A DNA stretch of 40,174 bases from Paludibacteraceae bacterium (GTDB lineage: Bacteria > Bacteroidota > Bacteroidia > Bacteroidales > Paludibacteraceae): contig JAFSTB010000017.1 in the NCBI GenBank assembly GCA_017450685.1, positions 1 through 40,174 of the forward strand. Reading direction: 5' to 3'. This document shows positions 18,711-27,294 of the stretch, in pieces; position 1 is the first letter of the stretch; each line of letters begins with the position of its first letter. The translations under genes and the position numbers were made by a program. The notes under the pieces were generated by a model. That model did not search any database. It saw only the letters and a list, made by a program, of their open reading frames with translations, and was not told the DNA's origin.

Positions 18711-19917
18711 GTGCTTCTGTACGAAGATAAGACAGACTCTGTTCCAAAGAGAGTGAAAGACTCGAAAAAACATCTCGGCGCAAAGCCTTCGACATACTCA
18801 AACTGTGCTGAGGTGATATATGCTTACCACGCCACTCGCCTATACCAAAACCCGAAGAAAGACAAGTAAGGAAAGTGCTTAAGTTTTCCACCAACTCTTT
18901 GTATCTCATCGGATAAGCCGAAAGAAAACGGTCTGATTGCTTGATAGCCCACTCCTCAGGATGAAGAAGCCATTTCTTAACCTCTCTTTCCACCGACGCA
19001 TCTCCCGGCACCACTCTCTTCTGTAACTTTATTTTATAAGGTGTAAAAAACGATTCATACTTACGCAAAGCACATATATATAAACCCTCACCACGAGTCT
19101 TATGAGGATAGAAATGATATCCGGGATTACCTTCCGTTATTCCCCAGTATGAGTCATAATCAACAGACAAAACATCGGCTCCTAAACAATCTCTTACCCA
19201 CTCCACATTTTCCTCATTCTCCTGACGATTAAAAGTGCAAGTGGAGTAAATTAGTAAACCTCCTGGCTTGAGCGCATTCCATACATCCATCAAAATCTTT
19301 CGCTGACGCTCCGCACAAACAGTAACCTGCTTGCTGCTCCACTCCGAACGAGCATCCTTGTCCTTCCTGAACATACCCTCACCCGAACATGGAGCATCCA
19401 CCAATATACAATCAAACAAATTCTTGCAACCCTCACCAAAATCAACCGGCTGATTGTGCGTCACCACTACATTGCCATTACCCCATTTAAGTACATTCTC
19501 CGACAGAACAAACACACGCTGCCTGACTACTTCATTGCTGATAAGCAAACCATCACTACCTAAATATTGGCTGATGAGAGTTGACTTGCCACCGGGAGCA
19601 GCACACAAATCCAACACTACACTATCCGTATCAAGATATTGCTCCAACACTTGCTGCAAGAACATACTGCTCGCCTCCTGCACATAATAACAACCCGCAT
19701 GAAAAAGAGGATCTAATGTGAAAGATGGACGACCATTGAGATAATAACCATCTTCATTCCAAGGCACTTCATCACTATCCACATCAAAAGAAACAACGTC
19801 ACACTTATCGTTAAGACGTATGCTCGTCTGAGGCTCTTGTTCAAGAACTTGAAACAATGCATCTGCCTCTGAACCTAACTCAGAACGCATATTCTCTATG
19901 AAATCAACAGGAAGCAC
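18577..19917 (-). CDS. RsmF/RsmB-like m5C RNA methyltransferase
   Basis: A SAM-dependent cytosine-5 methyltransferase of the Nop2/Sun type, probably acting on 16S rRNA. Visible are the SAM site DLCAAPGGKSTL and the two catalytic cysteine motifs DAPCSGEGMFRKD and YSTCTFNRQENE. The C-terminal RsmF-like domain ends in VGNRLNNLYPNEWRIRK, a conserved ending. I set the start at GTG 19917 (446 residues, LPVDFIENMRSELG). The reading frame is open up to 19971, but the -7 box TACCTTTG lies inside that extension, so the RNA starts downstream of it. It runs antisense into the helicase gene. Confidence 0.88.
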   Translation of the reverse strand: MLPVDFIENMRSELGSEADALFQVLEQEPQTSIRLNDKCDVVSFDVDSDEVPWNEDGYYLNGRPSFTLDPLFHAGCYYVQEASSMFLQQVLEQYLDTDSVVLDLCAAPGGKSTLISQYLGSDGLLISNEVVRQRVFVLSENVLKWGNGNVVVTHNQPVDFGEGCKNLFDCILVDAPCSGEGMFRKDKDARSEWSSKQVTVCAERQRKILMDVWNALKPGGLLIYSTCTFNRQENEENVEWVRDCLGADVLSVDYDSYWGITEGNPGYHFYPHKTRGEGLYICALRKYESFFTPYKIKLQKRVVPGDASVEREVKKWLLHPEEWAIKQSDRFLSAYPMRYKELVENLSTFLTCLSSGFGIGEWRGKHISPQHSLSMSKALRRDVFSSLSLSLEQSLSYLRTEALMPVENLPSGPVLVCYDDVPIGFVKNVGNRLNNLYPNEWRIRKL

Positions 19918-19940
19918 TTCTTTGAGCAGTTTGTTGCGCG

Positions 19941-19971
19941 CAAAGGTACAACATTTACTTTTTTTACGCAA
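19941..19971 (-). promoter_or_regulatory. Promoter of the rRNA methyltransferase gene
   Basis: Minus strand: TTG (19969-19971), a 20-nt spacer, TACCTTTG (19941-19948). It sets the start codon, because transcription should begin near 19935, only about 18 nt before GTG 19917. Confidence 0.7.
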
Positions 19972-20018
19972 AAGAAAGATACTATTTCTATTATGAAACG
20001 CAAAAATTGAGCATATAT

Positions 20019-20049
20019 TTGCACAATCTGAAAAATAGACGTACCTTTG
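20019..20049 (+). promoter_or_regulatory. Promoter of secDF
   Basis: TTG (20019-20021), a 20-nt spacer, TACCTTTG (20042-20049), 58 nt before ATG 20108. It is back to back with the methyltransferase promoter. Confidence 0.75.
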
Positions 20050-20107
20050 CGGGCTATTTTGTGCAAAAACACATTTAGTTAAGAAAAAATCTAAAACATT
20101 AAATTAT

Positions 20108-23100
20108 ATGCAAAACAAAGGACTTGTTAGATTCTTGGCGTGGTGCTTGTTTTTAGTCTGCGCCTTTTACCTCTCGTTCAGCGTCGTGGTTTATCGCCAA
20201 GACAAAAAAGCAAAAAAGTATGCGGGAGGAGATGCTTCAAAAGAGTTTTTCTATCAGGACTCTATGGCCACCGAAAAAGTGTGGATGGGATACACCCTTA
20301 AAGAGTGCCGCGAGAAACAACTGAACCTTGGTCTGGACCTCAAAGGTGGTATGAACGTTCTTATGGAAGTGAGCGTTCCCGACATCCTGCGCTCGCTGAG
20401 CGGATACAACGACACCGAGCTGTTCAACCAAGCTATGGCTCTCGCACAACAAAAGCAAAGAAATAGCGGTGCCGATTTCGTAACACTTTTCCTCGAATCG
20501 TTCTACGAAATAGACCCTAACGCACAGTTAGCCGGCATATTCTCCACTTTCGAATTGAAAGAGAAAGTAACTCTCACTTCCACCAATGCAGAAGTGGAAA
20601 AAGTTATCCGCGAAGAAGTAGATGGTGCCATCAAAAACTCGTTTAACGTGCTCCGTACACGTATCGACCGCTTTGGCGTTGTTCAACCCAACATCCAAGA
20701 AGCCGGTAATGGACGTATCTTAATCGAGCTGCCCGGCGTGAAAGAACCGGAACGCGTACGCAAACTGCTGCAAGGAAGTGCTAACCTTGAGTTCTGGGAA
20801 ACATACGAACTCAACGAACTGCTGCCTCAATTGGCGCAAATAAACAATGAGTATGCTCGTCTCGAACAAGCCACAGAAGAAGCCCAAGAAACAGAAAAAG
20901 AAGTAGTAGAAGAGCAACCTAAAGACGAGATTGATTCACTCGGTTTGGATAGCCTCTCTCAGGTAGAAGAAGATCAAGCTAAAGCTATCGAAACCTACAA
21001 ACGTCAAAACCCGCTGTTCGCCGTCCTCAACCCAAGCATCAATCAAGCTGGTCAGGCTTATCGCGGTCCTATCGTCGGCACCGTTCATTACACCGACACC
21101 GCACGAGTAAATGCAATGCTCTCTTCCACCATTGCCAAACAAGTACTGCCACGCGACCTGCGTCTGCGCTGGACAGTGAAAGCTATCGATGAGGCTGGCA
21201 CTATCTATCAACTCATCGCACTCAAAGCACAACGCGACGGAAGACCTTCACTCGAAGGTGATGTCATAACTGATGCAAGAGCCGACTTCGGACAACTAAG
21301 CGCATACGCTAATGTATCAATGTCAATGAACGCTGAAGGTGCCAAAACATGGCAACGTATTACAAAAGATAATATCGGCAAAAGTATTGCCATCGTTCTT
21401 GACGGTTACGTTTATTCCTTCCCTACCGTACAAAATGAGATAGCAGGTGGCAATAGTCAAATCACAGGTAACTTCACTGTTGATGAGGCTAAAGACTTGG
21501 CTAATACACTCAAATCAGGAAAGATGCCTGCTCCCGCTCGCATCGTTCAAGAAGATGTCGTTGGTCCCTCCCTCGGCCGCGAAGCAGTTATCAACGGCTT
21601 GTGGAGCTTCGCTCTCGGCTTCCTGCTCATACTTATTTATATGGTGTTCTACTACGGTTTGATTCCGGGTCTGATTGCCGACGCTGCATTGTTGTGCAAC
21701 GTGTTCCTGCTCGTCGGTACACTCGCATCCTTCTCTGCCGTACTCACCTTACCTGGTATAGCAGGTATAGTGCTCACTATGGGTATGGCTGTGGATGCTA
21801 ACGTGCTTATCTACGAGCGTATCCGTGAAGAACTGCGCTCAGGCAAAACACTCCGCAAAGCAATTGAAGATGGTTTCAAAGGTGCCATATCTGCTATCGT
21901 GGATGCTAACGTCACCTCGTTCCTCACCGGTGCTATCCTGGCTATCTTTGGTACAGGACCCATCAAAGGCTTCGCCGTAACATATATGATTGGTATCGTC
22001 ACATCCTTCCTCACTGCCGTCTTCCTCACACGCCTGTGGCTCAGTTATGCAGCAAAAGACGACAGCAGAAAACTGACATTCACCACTCCTCTGATGGAAA
22101 ACTTTCTGCAGAATGTCCACTTTCCTTTCGTCGAGAATAGAAAAATCTATTATACCATTTCCGGCATCTTTGTCGCTATCGCTATCATCGGCCTGGAACC
22201 ACATATTTTCGGTAAACTGAACCTCGGTATTGACTTCTCCGGTGGACGCAACTATGTTGTACGATTTGCACAACCCGTCAGCACTCAAGATGTAGAACGC
22301 ACCGTCGGCGATGTCTTCGCTGCCAATAACACCGAAGGCGAAGCTCTGAGCCTACGCGTTATCACCATTGGCGACCAAAACCAAGTGCGCATATCTACCA
22401 ACTACCGTATCAATGAAAATAGCGAAACATTAGACGATGAAATAGAGGCGCTACTCTATGAAGGATGCAAACCATACTTGAACGAAGACATCACTTTTGA
22501 GCAATTCCACTCAACAGAAATCAACCCCGAAGTAGGTATTATGTCCTCACAGAAAGTAGGTCCGTCTATAGCAGACGACATAACATCTGCTGCTATTATC
22601 GCTATCATCTGCGCACTAATCGGTATATTCCTCTATATCCTGCTGCGCTTCCGCAATTTCGCTTATTCAGTAGGTGCAGTAACAGCCTTAGCACACGATG
22701 CTCTGCTCGTATTAGGCTCATACGCTCTGCTGTGGAAAGTGATGCCTTTCTCTATGGAAATAGACCAAGCATTCATCGCTGCTATACTTACTGTTATCGG
22801 TTATTCAATCAACGATACTGTCGTTATCTTCGACCGCGTACGTGAATATAACAACCTCTACGCTAAACGCGAACGTATGACTAATATCAACGATGCTATC
22901 AATGCTACATTGAGCCGTACATTCTCCACATCAATGTCCACCTTCATCGTCTTGCTTGCAATCTTCGTGTTCGGTGGTGAGACCATTAGAGGTTTCGTAT
23001 TCGCACTGCTCGTTGGTATTATAGTAGGTACATACTCCAGTATGTGCGTAGCTCCTATGATATCATACGATATTCAACAAGCACAACTGCGCAGACAAGA

Positions 23101-23122
23101 GAAAACACAACTTAAAAAATAA
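20108..23122 (+). CDS. secDF: Fused protein translocase subunits SecD-SecF
   Basis: A 1004-residue inner-membrane protein that uses the proton gradient to complete Sec-dependent export. It has one N-terminal membrane segment, then the SecD P1 domain starting at LNLGLDLKGGMNVLMEV, and the SecD membrane part from about residue 490 (GLWSFALGFLLILIYMVFYYG ... MGMAVDANVLIYERIREEL). The SecF half starts near residue 665, with LNLGIDFSGGRNYVVRF and VIGYSINDTVVIFDRVRE. An acidic insert lies around residues 255-290. The fusion is standard in Bacteroidota. A strong hairpin follows the stop. Confidence 0.96.
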   Translation: MQNKGLVRFLAWCLFLVCAFYLSFSVVVYRQDKKAKKYAGGDASKEFFYQDSMATEKVWMGYTLKECREKQLNLGLDLKGGMNVLMEVSVPDILRSLSGYNDTELFNQAMALAQQKQRNSGADFVTLFLESFYEIDPNAQLAGIFSTFELKEKVTLTSTNAEVEKVIREEVDGAIKNSFNVLRTRIDRFGVVQPNIQEAGNGRILIELPGVKEPERVRKLLQGSANLEFWETYELNELLPQLAQINNEYARLEQATEEAQETEKEVVEEQPKDEIDSLGLDSLSQVEEDQAKAIETYKRQNPLFAVLNPSINQAGQAYRGPIVGTVHYTDTARVNAMLSSTIAKQVLPRDLRLRWTVKAIDEAGTIYQLIALKAQRDGRPSLEGDVITDARADFGQLSAYANVSMSMNAEGAKTWQRITKDNIGKSIAIVLDGYVYSFPTVQNEIAGGNSQITGNFTVDEAKDLANTLKSGKMPAPARIVQEDVVGPSLGREAVINGLWSFALGFLLILIYMVFYYGLIPGLIADAALLCNVFLLVGTLASFSAVLTLPGIAGIVLTMGMAVDANVLIYERIREELRSGKTLRKAIEDGFKGAISAIVDANVTSFLTGAILAIFGTGPIKGFAVTYMIGIVTSFLTAVFLTRLWLSYAAKDDSRKLTFTTPLMENFLQNVHFPFVENRKIYYTISGIFVAIAIIGLEPHIFGKLNLGIDFSGGRNYVVRFAQPVSTQDVERTVGDVFAANNTEGEALSLRVITIGDQNQVRISTNYRINENSETLDDEIEALLYEGCKPYLNEDITFEQFHSTEINPEVGIMSSQKVGPSIADDITSAAIIAIICALIGIFLYILLRFRNFAYSVGAVTALAHDALLVLGSYALLWKVMPFSMEIDQAFIAAILTVIGYSINDTVVIFDRVREYNNLYAKRERMTNINDAINATLSRTFSTSMSTFIVLLAIFVFGGETIRGFVFALLVGIIVGTYSSMCVAPMISYDIQQAQLRRQEKTQLKK

Positions 23123-23139
23123 GTGACCAACTTCAATTA

Positions 23140-23175
23140 AAAGGAGGAGTCATGCTCTTGTATGGCTCCTCCTTT
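23140..23175. terminator. 14-bp hairpin between secDF and clpP
   Basis: The arms AAAGGAGGAGTCAT (23140-23153) and ATGGCTCCTCCTTT (23162-23175) pair over 14 bp with one T-G wobble and an 8-nt loop. The A-run before and T-run after are short, so it could act as a terminator or attenuator in either direction. An ATG at 23162 lies in the right arm, which argues against it being the clpP start. Confidence 0.55.
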
Positions 23176-23194
23176 GCAAACCTATAATACCCCT

Positions 23195-23854
23195 ATGAAC
23201 GATTTCCTTAAATTTGCCAAATCACAAGGCATGAACACTATGCACGTGGAAAATGCAATGCATGCTTCCGCTTCATACATCTCACCATCTATTCTGGAAG
23301 AACGACAACTAAACGTCACACAAATGGACGTCTTCTCACGCCTTATGATGGATCGTATCATCTTCCTCGGCACCGAAGTAAACGATTATACCGCCAACGT
23401 CATACAAGCACAACTCCTTTATCTTGACTCCGTCGATTCATCACGAGATATCAACATCTATCTCAACACCCCGGGTGGATCGGTATATGCTGGATTAGGC
23501 ATTTACGACACTATGCAATTCGTACATAGTAAGGTAGGCACTATTTGCACCGGTATGGCTGCATCCATGGGAGCAGTACTGCTCGTTGCAGGAGAAGCTG
23601 GTATGCGCGCTGCACTACCGCACAGCAGAGTGATGATTCACCAACCAATGGGAGGCATTCAAGGACAAGCCTCTGACATCGAAATAACAGCACGAGAAAT
23701 ACTCAAACTCAAAGACGAACTATATAACATCATCGCACTGCATTCACATCAAGACACCGAACGTATTCGACGTGACGCTGACCGCGACTACTGGATGACT
23801 GCCAACGAAGCTCTCGAATACGGAATGATTGACAAAGTTTATACGCGCAAATAA
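23195..23854 (+). CDS. clpP: ATP-dependent Clp protease proteolytic subunit
   Basis: A 219-residue serine peptidase that forms the tetradecameric chamber fed by ClpX. Ser124 lies in [10 protein letters not shown], His149 in [11 protein letters not shown], and an Asp lies in the RRDADRD stretch. [15 protein letters not shown] is the oxyanion region. I start at ATG 23195 ([12 protein letters not shown]), because the upstream ATG 23162 is inside a stable hairpin. clpX begins 7 nt after the stop, so the two form an operon. I saw no convincing promoter of its own between the hairpin and the start. Confidence 0.95.
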   Translation: MNDFLKFAKSQGMNTMHVENAMHASASYISPSILEERQLNVTQMDVFSRLMMDRIIFLGTEVNDYTANVIQAQLLYLDSVDSSRDINIYLNTPGGSVYAGLGIYDTMQFVHSKVGTICTGMAASMGAVLLVAGEAGMRAALPHSRVMIHQPMGGIQGQASDIEITAREILKLKDELYNIIALHSHQDTERIRRDADRDYWMTANEALEYGMIDKVYTRK

Positions 23855-23861
23855 CTCTCTT

Positions 23862-25178
23862 ATGGCAAAACAAAAAAACGATGTCTGCTCCTTCTGCGGC
23901 AGAGAAATGCCGGCAATGTTCAGCGGCAAAAACAACACTTGGATATGCTATGAGTGCATAGAAGGGGGACATAACCTCATTATGGAACAACTGCAAGCAG
24001 CACACGAAGCACTCGGGATAGAAGAGGAGTATGAAACAGCCGCTGAACCTTCCAACACGAAAAACAATACAACTATACAGCCGTTAGACCTTCAGTCACT
24101 GCCCCGACCTAAAGCCATTAAAGAGTTTTTAGACAGTTATGTCATCGGACAAGACGATGCAAAAAAATACCTCAGCGTTGCCGTATATAACCACTATAAA
24201 CGTATCCTGCAACAACAAAACATAAAAAAGGATAAGAAACAGTCAGACGATATTGAGATAGAAAAATCCAACATCATCCTCGTCGGCTCTACCGGCACCG
24301 GCAAAACACTTATGGCACGCACCATTGCCAAACTGCTCAAAGTACCATTCGCTATGGTAGATGCCACAGTACTCACCGAAGCTGGATACGTGGGAGAAGA
24401 TGTGGAGAGTCTGCTGGTACGACTGCTGCAAGAAGCTAACTACGACGTATCACTCGCTGAAAGAGGTGTCGTCTTTATCGACGAAATAGACAAAATCGCA
24501 CGCAAAAGTGATAATCCAAGCATCACACGTGACGTCTCAGGAGAAGGAGTACAACAAGGCTTACTCAAACTGCTTGAAGGGTCAATCGTCAATGTGCCAC
24601 CACAAGGAGGAAGAAAACACCCCGAACAAGAATTTATAAAAGTCAATACACAACATATACTCTTTATCTGCGGAGGTGCTTTTGACGGTATAGAACGCAA
24701 AATAGCACAACGACTTAACACTCAAGTAGTAGGATTTGAAGCATCAGTCAAAACACAACACGTGGATAAAGAAAACCTGCTGCAATATATAGCACCACAA
24801 GACCTGAAATCTTTCGGATTGATACCCGAAATAGTGGGACGACTACCTATCCTCACCTACCTTAAACCTCTCGACAGAAAAGCCTTACGCTCTATCCTTA
24901 CAGAACCCAAAAATGCTATCACCAAGCAATATGAGAAACTGCTGTCTATGGATGGAGTCACACTGCACTTCTCTGACGAGGCGTTAGATTATATCGTTGA
25001 TAAGGCTATTGAATATAAATTAGGCGCTCGTGGCTTGCGTAGCCTGACAGAAACAGTGATGATGAATCTTATGTACGACATTCCATCCACCAATATCAAA
25101 GAAGTCATCATCACAAAAGAATATGCCGAAGAACAACTGCTCAAAACAGACACCCTACGCCTGCAAAGCGGAATATAA
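23862..25178 (+). CDS. clpX: ATP-dependent Clp protease ATP-binding subunit ClpX
   Basis: A 438-residue AAA+ unfoldase that delivers substrates to ClpP. The N-terminal zinc-binding domain has CSFCG and CYEC. The AAA+ module has GSTGTGKT (Walker A), VFIDEIDKI (Walker B), [18 protein letters not shown] and the pore loop in EAGYVGEDV. It also carries the ClpP-docking IGF-type loop region and the sensor-2 region GARGLRS. I start at ATG 23862 ([13 protein letters not shown]). The 11 extra upstream codons overlap clpP and are not conserved-looking. A palindromic hairpin about 165 nt after the stop may end the operon. Confidence 0.96.
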   Translation: MAKQKNDVCSFCGREMPAMFSGKNNTWICYECIEGGHNLIMEQLQAAHEALGIEEEYETAAEPSNTKNNTTIQPLDLQSLPRPKAIKEFLDSYVIGQDDAKKYLSVAVYNHYKRILQQQNIKKDKKQSDDIEIEKSNIILVGSTGTGKTLMARTIAKLLKVPFAMVDATVLTEAGYVGEDVESLLVRLLQEANYDVSLAERGVVFIDEIDKIARKSDNPSITRDVSGEGVQQGLLKLLEGSIVNVPPQGGRKHPEQEFIKVNTQHILFICGGAFDGIERKIAQRLNTQVVGFEASVKTQHVDKENLLQYIAPQDLKSFGLIPEIVGRLPILTYLKPLDRKALRSILTEPKNAITKQYEKLLSMDGVTLHFSDEALDYIVDKAIEYKLGARGLRSLTETVMMNLMYDIPSTNIKEVIITKEYAEEQLLKTDTLRLQSGI

Positions 25179-25343
25179 ACATACTACTAATATGGCTACC
25201 CACTAAGCAACTGACAACTATCATCCAATCGAAATTATTAGGAGTGCGGTTGCGCCTATAAAAATCACAACTACAGATATTTCTACTTTCCATATATAGA
25301 TACATTACCATAAAACTGATAACAGCTGTTCTCGTTAATACAA

Positions 25344-25366
25344 ATGCGGCAATTGAATTGCCGCAT
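25344..25366. terminator. Perfect palindrome, possible clpX terminator
   Basis: ATGCGGCAAT (25344-25353) and ATTGCCGCAT (25357-25366) form a perfect 10-bp stem with a TGA loop. The sequence after it is AT-rich but not a pure T-run, so termination is likely but unproven. Confidence 0.5.
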
Positions 25367-25637
25367 CTATTAAAAATTTATCCCTATCTCTATTTACCCC
25401 GCCTCTATAAATTATATTTAGAATCAAATATTTGTTTACAAACCATTTAACTACAGCCCAAAATAAACTAATCATCGCCTTTATCAACAGATTATCATTA
25501 GTATATAAATATCACCGCTATCTCGTTTTATCATAATAAACATCACCTTTATTCCTGCTATATTACCATAAATGCAACCTCTATTATCGTTCTATTGACA
25601 TTTATTACCCCATTTATTCACAAAAATATCATTATAT

Positions 25638-25668
25638 TTGTTTAATTCAAATTTTGTCCGTACCTTTG
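25638..25668 (+). promoter_or_regulatory. Promoter likely serving tRNA-Leu
   Basis: TTG (25638-25640), a 20-nt spacer, TACCTTTG (25661-25668). The tRNA starts about 260 nt downstream, so the precursor has a long, AT-rich 5' leader with the duplication described at 25857-25945. Confidence 0.65.
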
Positions 25669-25856
25669 CAACGTTCAATAGGTAGTATTCCCACCTAATG
25701 AGTGTTATGTAAAATGGACTTTGACAGATTTGATTATTGAAAGAAAAAATGGCTGCAAAATAATAAGTTATAAAAATATAAGTTATAAAACTATAATAGT
25801 ATAAAAGTGATAGTATAGAATATATCGTATTAAAGGGTTGATAGTATAAGAGTGAA

Positions 25857-25945
25857 TTAGGTAGTAGCGATGGATATATGCCGTGGTGGTGGATGATGTA
25901 GAAGCGACTTAGGTAGTAGCGATGGATATATGCCGTGGTGGTGGA
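25857..25945 (+). repeat. 37-nt direct repeat including the first 14 nt of tRNA-Leu
   Basis: Bases 25857-25893 are repeated exactly at 25909-25945 (period 52). The second copy contains tRNA positions 1-14 (GCCGTGGTGGTGGA). The first copy carries the same tRNA start and then diverges at once. It is a partial 5' tRNA duplication. Confidence 0.85.
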
Positions 25946-26016
25946 ATAGGTAGACACGAAGGACTTAAAATCCTTTGACCTAAACAGTCGTGCGGGTTCA
26001 AGTCCCGCCCACGGTA
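25932..26016 (+). tRNA. tRNA-Leu (anticodon UAA)
   Basis: An 85-nt class II tRNA. The acceptor stem GCCGTGG pairs with CCACGGT (with a G-U end pair), followed by discriminator A. The D-arm contains GGTAGACAC, the anticodon stem AAGGA/TCCTT holds the loop CTTAAAA with anticodon TAA, there is a long variable arm, and the T-arm is GCGGG TTCAAGT CCCGC. CCA is not encoded. Phage-type sequence begins directly after its 3' end, as expected for an integration site. Confidence 0.93.
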
Positions 26017-26026
26017 CTAAGGGCAT

Positions 26027-26191
26027 TCATTTCTTTTGGCGGTCTCTATGGGGGTGTTTTGCGGCAGTGGTATAAGTGACGGTGAAAGTGCCGCCGGAGT
26101 CGTCACGGAAGCGTACAGAGGTAGTGCCTGAGTGGGAATGCTCAGCCATTATACGTAATGAGTCAAATGCTATTTGTAGGGTTTGCTCCAT
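26027..26191 (-). CDS. Small 54-aa protein at the tRNA/element junction
   Basis: An ORF of 54 codons beginning MEQTLQIAFDSLRIMAEHS. The first third can form an amphipathic helix. The rest looks like a short beta hairpin (TSVRFRDDSGGTFTVTYTT) with a basic end (HPHRDRQKK). It has its own promoter (26288-26318) with a palindrome in the leader, and it ends 10 nt from the tRNA 3' end. I do not recognise the family. Codon composition agrees with the neighbouring phage genes. Confidence 0.5.
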   Translation of the reverse strand: MEQTLQIAFDSLRIMAEHSHSGTTSVRFRDDSGGTFTVTYTTAAKHPHRDRQKK

Positions 26192-26255
26192 TTCGGGATA
26201 AGGGTATAAGATAATGGTAAGACACTATATATATATATAAGGTCAATACTTAAAT

Positions 26256-26268
26256 CTGACAGTGTCAG
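26256..26268. promoter_or_regulatory. Operator-like palindrome CTGACAgTGTCAG
   Basis: A perfect 6-bp inverted repeat around one G, lying 13-25 nt downstream of the predicted start of the 54-aa gene transcript. A dimeric repressor could bind here. A short AT alternation (26226-26239) lies further into the leader. Confidence 0.45.
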
Positions 26269-26287
26269 TCTGTGTGTGTTGCGGGTG

Positions 26288-26318
26288 CAAAGATAAAGCA
26301 ACCGATTTTGTTGTGCAA
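26288..26318 (-). promoter_or_regulatory. Promoter of the junction 54-aa gene
   Basis: Minus strand: TTG (26316-26318), a 20-nt spacer, TATCTTTG (26288-26295). It gives a leader of about 90 nt before ATG 26191. Confidence 0.65.
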
Positions 26319-26446
26319 ATTTTTTCTTTTGTGACCGTCATTTTCCAAAAGAATGATAATCTTTTCTTAAAAATAGTAAACTTTTTTTGTTTAGCATTTA
26401 TGCCGGTGTTGGATATTTGCTTTGTTAGTGGTATTGCGTACGGTGG

Positions 26447-27268
26447 CTACTGTTGTTTTTGCTGTTCTTGTGCTTTTTTGTTAAGGTAGGTAAGTGCTCG
26501 GTAGGTGTCGGTTTGCAGTACGGCGGGTTCTTTGGTGATGTCGCCGTCGGTGAGAGTGAGCAGTTGCCAGTCCATAGCGTTGATGAGTTGGTCAGGAGTT
26601 GGTGGTTGCGGGTTGCCGTCGGGGTCAGGTGGTACGGACCGGAAGAGGTGAGGGAAGCGTGCGGCGAGGTGTTTTTTTACGCTGACGACCCAAAGTAATG
26701 TGTTTACCACTTGTGCGCCGGTGTCGGCGGTAAGGGAGTCGAGACCCGAGAAGTCGCTTTGGTCGCCAGCGTCGGAAGATGTGTTTGGAGTGTTATGTGA
26801 TGTGGTAGCGTGTTTGTCGGTATTGGAAGTGTTGTATAGCAAGTCTCGTATATTGAGGATGAGTTGTGGGTCGCGGGTGTGCATATATCCTTGCAGCAGG
26901 TTCTCGATGGCGAGGTAGTGTTCAAAAGGCAGTGAGTGCATATATGGGTCGTACTTAGCGCCTTCGTTCCAACGGATAGGTTTGTTGGGGATAGCGGTAA
27001 GGAAGTTCATCATAGGTAGGAACTCTGTTATCTGTTCTGTAAGGCTGTTAAGCAGAGCAGAGTCAGTTTTTGAGAGTGGTTCCTGACCTTGTAAGTGGCT
27101 CTGTTCTGCTAACAATTGGTGCAAATTGTTCCACTGTGCGAACGTAAGAAACGCATATGTTTTGACTTTGTCGGTGGGCAGTCCGCTGCCGATGAGCGAG
27201 CAGGCGAACTTATATTGTGTTGGAGTGAGGTCTTCCCAAACGGTGGGAACGGTGAGTTTGATAAGCAT
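26447..27268 (-). CDS. Conserved Bacteroidales phage protein, unknown function
   Basis: A 273-residue, mainly helical protein. It starts with VPTVWEDLTPTQYKFACSLI and has PFEHYLAIENLLQGYM near the middle and DGDITKEPAVLQTDTYRALTYLN near the end. These three blocks match a protein type I recall from Bacteroidales prophages, where it follows tail genes. The function is not known to me. A disordered Thr/Asn/Ser-rich stretch (about residues 150-180) separates the two conserved parts. It is preceded by a heptad repeat array that also contains the stop of the upstream gene. Confidence 0.65.
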   Translation of the reverse strand: MLIKLTVPTVWEDLTPTQYKFACSLIGSGLPTDKVKTYAFLTFAQWNNLHQLLAEQSHLQGQEPLSKTDSALLNSLTEQITEFLPMMNFLTAIPNKPIRWNEGAKYDPYMHSLPFEHYLAIENLLQGYMHTRDPQLILNIRDLLYNTSNTDKHATTSHNTPNTSSDAGDQSDFSGLDSLTADTGAQVVNTLLWVVSVKKHLAARFPHLFRSVPPDPDGNPQPPTPDQLINAMDWQLLTLTDGDITKEPAVLQTDTYRALTYLNKKAQEQQKQQ

Positions 27269-27273
27269 AGACA

Positions 27274-27294
27274 GTTAGGAATTAGGAGTTAGGG
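27274..27294. repeat. Heptad repeat array (TTAGGAR type)
   Basis: Plus strand: three tandem heptads GTTAGGA, ATTAGGA, GTTAGGG. On the coding strand it supplies the last codons and stop of the 620-aa gene and the leader of the 273-aa gene. Confidence 0.7.

Larger units (their letters stand above)
25179..25931. other. AT-rich intergenic region between clpX and tRNA-Leu
   Basis: No open frame with protein-like composition is visible on either strand. It holds the hairpin at 25344-25366, the tRNA promoter at 25638-25668, a very AT-rich stretch with repeated ATAAGTTATAAAA-like units around 25763-25805, and the 37-nt duplication that runs into the tRNA. Confidence 0.6.

Noticed and set aside
19918..19971. 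N-terminal extension of the rRNA methyltransferase (18 residues)
   Set aside because: The promoter -7 box lies within it, so it would not be transcribed.
25857..25931. A second tRNA-Leu gene in the duplicated region
   Set aside because: Only the first 14 nt of the tRNA are present. No anticodon arm or T-arm follows.
25592..26026. Minus-strand open frame of 144 codons across tRNA-Leu
   Set aside because: It is antisense to the tRNA, its promoter and its duplication. The Tyr/Ile/Ser-rich composition reflects AT-rich DNA.
26262..26489. Plus-strand open frame rich in Cys and Phe
   Set aside because: It overlaps the promoter of the 54-aa gene and the end of the 273-aa gene antisense. Composition looks like a shadow of T/G-rich DNA.
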